Assembly (NCBI GenBank): GCA_024734495.1
Contig: JALMQS010000137.1
Location: 1,288,079 to 1,352,078 of the forward strand
Reading direction: 5' to 3'
Origin: Forficula auricularia
Taxonomy: Eukaryota > Arthropoda > Insecta > Dermaptera > Forficulidae
DNA length: 64,000 nucleotides
The position numbers and the translations under genes were made by a program. Position 1 is the first letter of the stretch, and every line of letters begins with the position of its first letter. The notes below the pieces were generated by a model, which saw only the letters and a program-made list of their open reading frames with translations, was not told the origin of the DNA and searched no databases. Positions 20,101 to 27,173 of this stretch are shown here, in pieces.

Positions 20101-22120
20101 TAATTTAAAATAAGTATACATTAAAAATAAGAAGTTTTAACTCATCCTTATTGTGATTATAGTGCCATTGATTAAACAGATATATAATTATTGTAATAAT
20201 TTCAAGAGTAAGACTGCTGGTGTGCCTAAATTACCTAATTCTTGTGATCTCATTTGATTAAGACTGATTTAGTTAGATTAATTATAAGTCACTAACATTA
20301 CAAGATATCATTAATGATATTTGCTCTGAAATCTAGTAAGATTGAATTTAACTGCCTGACATTATCTTATATTACTAATATAAAAATGACAATTTAACTA
20401 GTAACATTATACTAGATTTTTATTGTTAATTCGTGATTGTTGACTATTATACTTTAAATAAAGTTAATTTCATAAGAAATAAACGTTCTTTTATAAACTT
20501 TGTAATATACACTCTAATACCCATGTTTATTAGAGGTGTATTAGAGTGGGGGACAGTATGATTCACACTTTGTTCTTCGCAGACGACCAGATATTTTTAG
20601 CCGAGGATAGAGACGACCTTAGCTATATGGCTTGGAACATTTGAGAAATCTGGCTCAAAATTAATATGAAAAAATCCGAATATCTGCCAGTCGGAGTCGA
20701 GGAGGTTTCTGACCTGCCCTTGGAAAATGGAAAAATGATCTGCGGAGTCCAAGGATGCAAATACCTGGGGGTGATATTTGACAAAAAAGGGAGTAGTCAG
20801 AAAGAGATTGCGGGAAGAGTAATTAAAGGAAGGAAGTTAATACAATCACTGAACTCAGTACTATGGGATACAAAAATGAAAACAACATAAAAAAAACAAT
20901 ATATAGAAGCATAGTACAGAGTGTACTCACATATGGAGCAGAGGTATGGGATGTGACTGCAAAAAATAAAAACAAGTTACTTTCGACCGAAATGGACTAT
21001 CTTCGTATAAGTTGCCGATTAAGAGTGGATCGAGTGAGAAACGAGACGATTAGGAATATGATGGGGATGGAAAGAGATATTGTGGACGAGGTGCAAAGGA
21101 AAGAACTGGTTTGGTATGGGCACACGTGTAGAATGGATGAGGAAAGAATCCCAAATTTTGTTCTACAATGGACACCACCGGAGAAACGGAGGAGGGGTCG
21201 CCCCAGACGATGTTGGATAGACGACGTGAACGAGGCTATGCGATCCAGAAACCTAAACGAAGAAGATAGTCAGTCAGGATCGAGAAAGATCGAGACGGTG
21301 CGGAAAAGCGTCGAGAGACGGATAGACAGGAATCCAACCGGATTGAAATTGGTGTCGGATTGCAATCCCTACATGGGACAGAGTCGAGTGGAGACGGGTG
21401 GTTGTGTCAAACCAATCTTAGGACTGTGTTCTCAATGATGATATTAAAAAAAATCTTAAAATTTGATTTGATAAATAGATAATGTTTCTACCTGCGCTAT
21501 TGAATCTTCCACAATTGTATTTTCAAAATTTAAAAGAATATGACCAAGTAATGGTTTGTTATCTAAAAATATCAAATAAATAAATAAAATTTCTAGAAAA
21601 TAATTTAGGAAATAATTTTTAAAATGTTATTTTGCCTCCAACATCCTCCAATCCAATTTGATTTGCTAATTTATCTCGACCAGGATATATAAATTCTTTT
21701 CCTTGTCCAGACTCAGGATCAAAAACACAAAGAGTGTAGTCAAACCCGAAATATTCAAGAAATTCTCGAACTAAACATGTAATAACTGCTCCTTCGGGTT
21801 TTTCCACAAAATCTTTAAATTGTTGATTTTCGAGATTCAAATGCTAAAATAATATCATTTAAAAATTAAAAAGTTTTCTAATAAAGAGAAATAAATATCC
21901 AATGGTCAACTTACTTGTTTACTGTCGGAATCCTCCAATGCTAGAAAAACTCCTGCACGTAGCTGAGCCTGAAAATAAGTTTATATTTTAATCATGTTGT
22001 TTCTTCCGAAAAGAAAACAATTTTTATTTCTGTTACTTTGATTTTTTTAAGTAAACCATTCTGTTCTAGAGTTTGTGTCACAAGGTCTTTTAATTCAGGA
22101 TCATCTTCAAGTAATGCCAT
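14126..22120 (-). CDS. CEP43: Centrosomal protein 43 (FGFR1OP/FOP)
   Basis: Eight exons: 22037-22120, 21915-21968, 21636-21843, 21492-21562, 18527?-18873, 17536-17669, 17332-17471 and 14126-14203. They join in consistent phase to about 371 aa (human about 399). FOP acts at centrioles and basal bodies in ciliogenesis and microtubule anchoring. The N-terminus (ELKDLVTQTLEQNGLLKKIK) and the TOF/LisH region (LVREFLEYFGFDYTLCVFDP, residues ~64-83) match the family strongly. The middle is low-complexity and charged, with a conserved SISSLSDLPPL block. The C-terminus has the acidic tail and a final VDDLTVS motif. Two oddities: exon 3 appears to end at a GC donor (GAG|GCAAAA, 21634-21635), and the exon 5 donor seems to lie inside a Tc1-type terminal repeat. 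Introns carry hAT, Tc1, LINE, SINE and hammerhead elements. The family is certain. The exon 5 boundary is not. Confidence 0.85.
14617..15292 (-). mobile_element. TTAA-flanked MITE, copy 1
   Basis: Bounded by TTAA on both sides (14613-14616 and 15293-15296), with imperfect TIRs GGTAGTTGGGTTTTC and GGTAATTGTTTCGAG. Shares its body with copies at 17783, 26166 and 52650. On the minus strand (about 15115 down to 14975) it holds a 45-codon open frame starting MSDKVHYKGRFIKQKL, whose basic N-terminus resembles the start of Mutator-like transposases found in arthropods. This link is tentative. Confidence 0.7.
15320..15445 (+). repeat. Decayed family-gamma hammerhead fragment
   Basis: AAAGGAGGGAATAA, then CCCCCGAAACATCGG at about 15347-15375, parallels the family-gamma core at 7630-7675. 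CTGATGA is no longer recognisable. Probably an old truncated copy. Confidence 0.4.
15780..16083 (-). mobile_element. Hammerhead element, family beta, with terminal hairpin
   Basis: A minus-strand hammerhead-like core (15911-15958) is followed to the right by a near-perfect hairpin. ACTTTAGAATGCCATAGTAT at about 15975 is repeated inverted at about 16057-16076. The left limit is uncertain. Confidence 0.55.
15911..15958 (-). ncRNA. Hammerhead-ribozyme-like motif (beta)
   Basis: Minus-strand CTGATGA (15945-15951), a hairpin of GGCT/AGTCC type, GAAA (15927-15930), a self-complementary TATATATA stem III, and TT before the predicted cut. Stem I is a clean 4 bp: TCTC (15952-15955) with GAGA (15913-15916). 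This is one of the better folds in the window. Confidence 0.62.
16086..16235 (-). mobile_element. tRNA-derived SINE, family 3
   Basis: On the minus strand an A-box-like GTGGCTAAGGCGC and, about 13 bp on, a B-box GGATCGAATCTC define a tRNA-like head preceded by GTGAGGCGCCGTAG. The spacing is compressed, and no cloverleaf with intact stems forms, so it is not a tRNA gene. Confidence 0.6.
16537..16971. mobile_element. hAT-type MITE
   Basis: The left end CACTGCTTCTTAAAGTAGTG and the right end TAGTTTAAGAAGCA are inverted partners of a common hAT terminus. GGGCCGCG and GACCGCGACTT form subterminal inverted pieces. Non-coding. Confidence 0.6.
16972..17331. repeat. Direct repeat pair in CEP43 last intron
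   Basis: CTACCCTCAATTTAAAA followed by ACATCAAAAATTAAAATT occurs at about 16986 and again at about 17229. The two form a direct duplication spaced ~243 bp apart, perhaps a small duplicated segment of an element. No coding content is seen. Confidence 0.45.
17718..18545. mobile_element. Tc1-type non-autonomous element
   Basis: The right terminus read inward is CACTGCCGGCCAAAAAAACG followed by TAACACTTAGATTT, next to TA. The left terminus has CTGCTGGGCAAAAAAAAG followed by TAACACTTCTTAGATTT, also next to TA. The CACTGC(C/T)GG(C/G)CAAAAA ends are of Tc1 type. A TTAA MITE (17783-18483) fills the interior. Confidence 0.7.
17783..18483 (+). mobile_element. TTAA-flanked MITE, copy 2
   Basis: Same family as 52650-53361. 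It contains AGTTGTTTCGCGACAATAC, ACTTTTTGCTGTTTATGTAC and the right end GAACAACTACC next to TTAA. It sits inside the Tc1-type shell. The internal MSD-type frame is broken in this copy. Confidence 0.65.
18885..19130 (+). pseudogene. Non-LTR RT C-terminal remnant
   Basis: Reading GRGRPRLEYLDQIIRDMGCQ with an in-frame stop shortly before it. It resembles the C-terminal GRGRPR..WLD/YLDQ tail of endonuclease-reverse transcriptases. About 80 codons, degraded. Confidence 0.6.
19180..19981 (+). mobile_element. hAT element with C-terminal transposase remnant
   Basis: TIRs CATAGGTGTCAAACTC and, inverted, CTAGGTGTCAAACTC. The flanking octamers GTCTATAG and ATCTACAG agree at 6 of 8 positions. The frame within 19240-19736 gives blocks such as QMEIIEIQCGSDLKEKF, ISMFGSTYRCEQLF and HLGSVLKIITANS. 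These are the C-terminal dimerisation region of hAT transposases of the GTF2IRD2-like lineage. The N-terminal zinc finger and most of the catalytic core are deleted. Confidence 0.82.
19982..20559. other. AT-rich intronic stretch, nothing recognised
   Basis: Part of the large CEP43 intron. No exon, terminal repeat or RNA gene could be supported. Confidence 0.45.
20560..21440 (+). pseudogene. LINE reverse-transcriptase pseudogene
   Basis: Starts within the RT with FADDQIFLAEDRDDL (the FADD catalytic box, 20575-20625) and has a stop soon after. The frame then runs through GCKYLGVIFDKKG. A -1 type shift near 20880 leads to SIVQSVLTYGAEVWDVTAKN, then RRRGRPRRCWIDDVNEAM. This is the order expected for a non-LTR endonuclease/RT element. 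5'-truncated and frame-broken. Confidence 0.8.
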
Positions 22121-22321
22121 TCTTGTTATTAAAATTTAAGTAGATATATTTATTACACTCATTTAAAAATGATTTTAAAATTGTTTTCCCCAAGATTCTC
22201 AAATGTTAAATTGAAAAAATAGCAGAAGTAAATGTTACAAAAAAATCCCTAGAAAATGTCAATTACAAGAGTTTTGGCGGTAAAAATAAGTTTACCAATT
22301 TTTTTTTATGAATCAATTTAC
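22121..22321. promoter_or_regulatory. CEP43 5' flank
   Basis: About 200 bp between the CEP43 start and the next transposon end. AT-rich. The promoter is presumably here. No core motif assigned. Confidence 0.3.
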
Positions 22322-23149
22322 CAGGGCCGGATGATGTTCGGCCCAAGTGGGTAGTTGGCCCGGAGGGGGAGAGAAATATATATAGAGGAATGATTATATT
22401 TTTTAAAATACTTTAAATATCAAATTCATTCTAATTTGTTCTTCAAAGGGATAAAATGAATTAATTTTAAAAAATTTCTAAAATTTAAATTTAAGGTAGT
22501 TCTTTCACAAATGCAAAAATTCAAGAAGTCTTTGAAACTTGGAATATAAGTCATTAAAAGCATAATACACATACTGTTAAAATTTGAAGACGATTTACCA
22601 CACCAAACATAAAATAATTGCAATTAAAAATGACATTTTTTACATAGGGTAGATTGGGAAAGGGTGGGAAAATGATCATTATTTTATTTTTTTCATTGAA
22701 GGACTTTCACCATCTTGATGAAAAACTAATATTTGTTAGAATAATATATTCGGAGTAACTTAAAAAAAAATTGAAATTATTTACCAAGTAGTTTTGATAA
22801 AAAACAAAAAAAAACTTTTTGGGCGATTATTTTTAGTGGATGGGATATAAGCACAATGGCTTGGAAACGATCCGGCAAGTATGTGTGTATCTACATAGAG
22901 ATTTCGTAGTGTGAGTGGACAGTCACGTTAAAAAAAATGCGCTAAAATTTTAGTTCCGTTCATATTTATAGAGTGGTTACGAGGCTAAGACTTTTTGTGT
23001 GGATTGTCGCGAAATAACCTCCTTAAATAAATACTTGATTGAAAATGATTTGGTAAAAAAATCATCTAAAAATAGTATTTTTTCTAGCAAAATCTTTCGC
23101 AAAAGCATTCTCTTGTTACACTGGATGAAATTCAGAAGAGAGCAATTAA

Positions 23150-23935
23150 ACTGTTGTTAGTGCTCTCGTAAGGTGAGTGCTGTGTGGCGCTTTGTGCCGC
23201 GCCCCCCATCAAGTCGATGGGGTCCTAACAATCTGTTGAGTGCAGAGTTGTAGGTTGCGTGTCCACATGGGTGTGTGCAGGGGAGGGGCTGCTGGATGGC
23301 GGTGGCCCCTCCAGATCCGAATGTTCGAATCGGTTCGCTTCTCCAGTCGAAATCGAGTCGCTTTAATTATAGCATGGCTGATAATATTTCACTAATGCAA
23401 AAGCGACGCAACGATCCGACTGAGTCATCTAGCGGCCGTGTCTCAAGGCTCGTCGCCATGAGCGAGAGCGGGCCGCTACACCACACCCTTTCTTTCTTGG
23501 GTGATTGCCGATTACCGACTAAGTCAGCCGGGCAAGGCTCTATCCACCTAGCTGGTGGGTCAAGAGGCTGCTTGCTTTGCAATCACGTCGGGCGGTCACC
23601 AGTATTGTTAGGGCTCTCGTGAGGTGAGTGCTGTGTGGCGCTTGTGCCGCGCCCCCCATCAAGTCGATGGGGTCCTAACAATCTGTTGAGTGCAGAGTTG
23701 TAGGTTGCGTGCTCATATAGGGTGTGTGCAGGGGAGGGGCTGCTGGATGGCGGTGGCCCCTCCAGATCCGAATGTTCGAATCGGATTCGCTTCTCCAGTC
23801 GAAATCGAGTCGCTTTAATTATAGCATGGCTGAATATATTTCACTCATGCAAAAGCGACGCAACGATCCGACTGAGTCATCTAGCGGCCGTGTCTCAAGG
23901 CTCGTCGCCATGAGCGAGAGCGGGCCGCTACAAAA
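23150..23935 (+). repeat. GC-rich insert with two direct ~330 bp copies
   Basis: Copy 1 (about 23153-23492) and copy 2 (about 23607-23932) share nearly identical text, including GCGCCCCCCATCAAGTCGAT, CCGACTGAGTCATCTAGCGG and GAGCGAGAGCGGGCCGCTAC. A 115 bp spacer lies between. The block interrupts LINE B and is flanked by AAACT on both sides (about 23144 and 23933), a likely 5-bp target duplication. I do not recognise the family. It is not rRNA as far as I can judge. Confidence 0.7.
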
Positions 23936-24018
23936 CTAATAGGAGATCCGGCCCTAAATAACTAACTCGACTCCCTGGCTCACCGAAGAACCGTTTCTGC
24001 CCTTTCCCTGAACTACAG

Positions 24019-24096
24019 ATACTATCATGATAGTTTTTAAGGAATTTGGTGTTGGTACTTGGTGAAACATTTTTTATCCAATAATACTATCATGAT
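24019..24096 (+). mobile_element. 52-bp hammerhead-family fragment with 13-bp target duplication
   Basis: The insert at 24032-24083 contains AAGGAATTTGGTGTTGGTAC and TGGTGAAACA, found also in the beta-family units at 25200 and 26230. It is bounded by identical ATACTATCATGAT at 24019-24031 and 24084-24096. LINE B copies elsewhere have a single version of this target. Confidence 0.8.
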
Positions 24097-24649
24097 GTCT
24101 GTTCAGTCGAGCTGAAATCAATTATCTCCTCTAAAGCCCTCTTTACGAGAATCACGCGATTTTCAGCACCACTTCACTATCAAATTGAATAAAAATCGAA
24201 CCAGTGCTTTCACCAACTGTTTTATCCCTGACCTCCACAGATTGGAACTCGCTTCCAGCCACCGTCTTCACCTCGACTTATAACCTTCAGCTGTTTAAGA
24301 CCCGCATCCACAGATACCTTCGACCTCTACCCGCAGCCTATAAAATCTCCTCTTCTCTTTCTTTTCACGATGGAGGGGTCAACCCAGGCCTTTAGGGGAT
24401 GCACCTTTTTGGTGTAACTCCTTCTCATATCAATCTCATTAAAAAAAAAATAATAATATTTGGACTGTATATGAAAAATTGCAACTACATTACGCTAGTT
24501 TATTTTAAAGTTATTCAATATAAACCTATATATTTATAACATTTATCGTTTATTCAAACATCTGAAACTTTATACATTAGAAGGGGTTAAGGGGGCCCAT
24601 ACTTACTTTTGCCCAGGGGCCCGGAATTACTCTAGGCGACCCTGATCAA

Positions 24650-25199
24650 GGCTAAGAACGATCTTTGTCCATTTTTGTTCAAGTTTTTCCTTAATTATTA
24701 CTTTTAACGTGAAGAATTTATGTTCAAGGAAAAAGGAATAAATAAATTAATTATAAAAATACCCCACAACTAAGTTAGGTCTTCTTAACCTTTATTAGAA
24801 GAGTATAAGCGACTGCCAACTTTCTTCATTGGCGTTTCGCCAAACAGCGACCCTAAGTTGAAAATTAAACAAAGCAAAATAAATCTTATAATAAATAAAT
24901 AGACATTTACGCTGAACAAGAAAGAACATTCTAATAATAGTAAATAAAATAAATTCATTGTTTATAACAAAAATAAAAAGCATTGGCTTAATTACGGGGC
25001 AGAAAATATTAAAAATCATAAATTAATTAGAGGAAAAAAGTGAATTTTTTCAAGAGTAGGCACCTGGGCACGCTGTTTGCAGCTTCGGTGAATTAATCAT
25101 TTAAAAGATAATCTAAATCTGATCGATTGAATATTTTCTTACCTAAAGTCAAAAGACCCTTCCTAGAATATTATAAATTAATCTCTAATAGTAATGAAG
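24650..25199. other. AT-rich intergenic stretch, nothing recognised
   Basis: No supported exon or repeat terminus. Confidence 0.45.
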
Positions 25200-25209
25200 C
25201 TGTTGAAGC

Positions 25210-25430
25210 TTTTTAATTTTGTAGTTTTTAAGGAATTTGGTGTTGATACTTGGTGAAACATTTTTTAAATTATTGGATACTTTCTGTTGCTCCTGATGAA
25301 GATGGGTTAGCCACCCGAAATATATATATCGAGATTAAAGTCCCTTCAAAAATAAATTCGTTTTATTTTTATATCTTAATGTGAAACCTACCAAGTATTT
25401 TTTATCCAATAATTTTATTTTTGTGATTAA
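25210..25430 (+). mobile_element. Hammerhead element, family beta (single unit)
   Basis: Begins with TTTTAAGGAATTTGGTGTTG, contains an intact core (25286-25336), and ends with ATATCTTAATGTGAAACCTA and CCAAGTATTTTTTATCCAAT. The end sequences recur in the insert at 26230-26385. TAATTTTGT before and TAATTTTAT after may be a 9-bp target duplication with one change. Confidence 0.65.
25286..25336 (+). ncRNA. Hammerhead-ribozyme-like motif (beta)
   Basis: CTGATGA at 25293-25299, stem II GGGT/ACCC with a TAGCC loop, GAAA at 25317-25320, a self-complementary TATATATA, then TC with predicted cleavage after 25330. Stem I is CTC (25290-25292) with GAG (25331-25333). Four unpaired nucleotides (AGAT) lie between CTGATGA and stem II. 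Confidence 0.65.
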
Positions 25431-25647
25431 TTTGATTAAAATTTGAATTTTAATCTCTAATAGTTTGAAACAGTTCTTGACTTTTATTTGATTTTTGTGT
25501 GAATTCAATAATATGTTCGCCCAGGAGTCAGTCTAAGCCGAGCTAGAGATTCTTTAAGCTTTTTGTCCTAGATTTCTTGTTAAACCCCTTCAACCCCCCC
25601 CCCTCCCGGCTCTGCCTCCCCTACCGCCTCAAGAAAATAAACATAGT

Positions 25648-26052
25648 CAAATTTAGGGGTCGCGGTGTTGGTTTATAGTGAAACATTGTTAAAATTAAAT
25701 TAGGTTGGAGTTGGTGGTGTTTCACAAGGAGAAAAATTAAAATACAAAGATTTTTTTAGTTTACTCTATATATTTCGAGCTCTTAACTCATCGTCAGGAG
25801 AACATTGACTGAAGATAAGATAAAATAATGAACAGAATTTATTTTAATATGATGGACAGTTATTTATGACTTAGTGTAAATATAAAAGAATTATCAGAGA
25901 ATGGGATGGTTTCAAAGTGGGAGAGCCGAATGAACAGGTGAAGCGAACAAAGGCCTAAGCTGGGAATAAAGAAAAGATATTTATACTAGGAAGGTGCCGA
26001 AAATTATGTATGTACAATAAAGGGAGCAGTAAACAATACAATGTGATATATA
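25648..26052 (-). mobile_element. Hammerhead element, family beta, single arm
   Basis: Closely similar to the left arm of the palindrome at 49938-50934: GCGGTGTTGGTTTATAGTGA, GGAGTTGGTGGTGTTTCACA and GGACAGTTATTTATGACTTA are shared. It stops near the palindrome's inner region, so this is a half-unit. Confidence 0.7.
25760..25812 (-). ncRNA. Hammerhead-like motif (beta, variant core)
   Basis: Minus-strand CTGACGA (25791-25797; C for T at the variable core position), GAG/CTC hairpin, GAAA (25773-25776), TATATA, then GAG where TC-GAG would be expected. Stem I pairs GTTCTC with GAGTAAAC with one mismatch. Probably weakened at the cleavage site. Confidence 0.5.
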
Positions 26053-26165
26053 TTATATTGCAGGACTGCAGGTATGCATATAGCGCCGGATCCGTATAAA
26101 TTTGCTTACTGCTTGATGCCAATCCAGTGATGCATAAAGCCGTGGTGTAGGAAAATTCTCATTAA

Positions 26166-26463
26166 GGTAGTTGTTTCGCGACAATACTAGCAAAAAGTTA
26201 ATGGTAGAGTATATAGAACAGACAATAAGATTATTGGATAAAAAATACTTGGTAGGTTTCACATTAAGATATAAAAATAAAACGAATTTATTTTTATATC
26301 TTAATGTGAAACCTAAAAAGTATTTTTATCCAATAATTTTAAAAATGTTTCACCAAGTACCAACACCAAATTCCTTAAAAACCACAGTCAATAAGAATTC
26401 ATAATTCATAAGCCCAAAACTTTTTGCTGTTTATGTACCACTACTAGACAATCCCGTGCTCGT
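26166..26463 (+). mobile_element. TTAA-flanked MITE, copy 3, truncated and interrupted
   Basis: Starts GGTAGTTGTTTCGCGACAAT after TTAA (26162-26165) and matches the first ~140 bp of the family. It is interrupted at 26230-26385 by a beta-family hammerhead fragment and ends abruptly at about 26463, where a family-alpha element starts. Confidence 0.7.
26220..26395 (-). mobile_element. 156-bp beta-family insert with 10-bp duplication
   Basis: The insert at 26230-26385 holds the beta-family ends in inverted arrangement (CACATTAAGATATAAAAATA and its complement) but no ribozyme core. Flanks AGACAATAAG (26220-26229) and AGTCAATAAG (26386-26395) differ at one base. Intact MITE copies have one version. 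Confidence 0.75.
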
Positions 26464-26473
26464 AATATATATA

Positions 26474-26640
26474 ATTGATTTGTTAGTCTATAGTTTCGAA
26501 GGTTTCACCTTCATCATCGGTCTTTTTAATTATAAATATTCTATCTATTTTTTCCCATACTCGATTGGATGTAGGTAAATTCGTTTTGTTGAAATAGTAA
26601 GCTAGTCACTTCACAAACGAATGTCAAATTAAGAGCACAT
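26474..26640 (-). mobile_element. Hammerhead element, family alpha, fragment
   Basis: The minus-strand core is CCGATGA (26514-26520; first base changed), stem II GAAGGTG/CACCTTC-like, GAAA (26495-26498) and CTATAGAC where CTATAGTC is expected. It shares ATTGGATGTAGGTAAATTCG with the copy at 540-600. Likely inactive. Confidence 0.55.
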
Positions 26641-27173
26641 CGACATTTTATTTATATGTACCTGTCTGCAGTAGAAACAAAAAATGGGGAAAGGATGAAG
26701 TTGGACTTGCTACTATATTTTCCTTTGGTATTTTTAATTTTTGAAAAAAATTTTAACAGAGGATTTGTTGATAATTGACTGTTGCTATTCTGGCAAATGA
26801 TGTGGATTATCAACTAAATTATAATGAATTTGAACTTTAAACTCATTATAATTTAACAAAATAGTTTCACTATCAACCAACACGGCGTTTCCTAAGTTTT
26901 ATTGATTATTATCAACTAATCTGTTAAAATAAATTTCATTATAAGTTAATTTGTGCAAAATTTTTGCCAATGTTCAAATCATTGTGAAATGTACTTAAAA
27001 TATTGTATTAATAAAATTTGATGGCTGCTGAAAGCTAAGGATTAAATGAACTAAATTTTTTTTCAAAAATTTAAAATACGAAAGTAAAAAAGTGGAAGGA
27101 AGATTTATATTAAGTATAAAGACATCATAAAGAAATTAATCATATAATTGGTTTTATAAAAAATATTCTTTAA
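26641..27173. other. AT-rich stretch 3' of EEF1AKMT1, nothing recognised
   Basis: Contains the presumed 3' UTR of the minus-strand methyltransferase gene. No other feature supported. Confidence 0.4.

Larger units (their letters stand above)
23104..24440 (+). mobile_element. LINE B copy with two internal insertions
   Basis: LINE B sequence runs 23104-23149, is interrupted by a GC-rich duplicated insert (23150-23930), resumes at about 23931, is interrupted again by a 52 bp hammerhead-family fragment (24032-24083), and ends in the LINE B 3' UTR (GGCCTTTAGGGGATGCACC) plus poly-A at about 24440. Alignment with 33136-33640 shows the interruptions clearly. Confidence 0.78.
22322..24644. mobile_element. 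Composite DNA element with nested LINE B
   Basis: Left end CAGGGCCGGATGATG and right end (inverted) CAGGGTCGCCTAGAG are partners of a CAGGG-type terminus, probably hAT. The flanking octamers do not match well. A LINE B copy (23104-24440) occupies much of the interior. Confidence 0.5.

Noticed and set aside
23275..23913. Open frames of 60-115 codons in the GC-rich duplicated block
   Set aside because: Repeated in both copies in different frames and caused by GC composition. No domain seen.
23150..23935. Possible rRNA gene fragment because of high GC
   Set aside because: None of the conserved 18S, 5.8S or 28S core strings I know is present.
24795..25019. Minus-strand open frame of 74 codons
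   Set aside because: Hydrophobic, AT-driven composition with no splice or homology support. Typical of chance frames in this AT-rich DNA.
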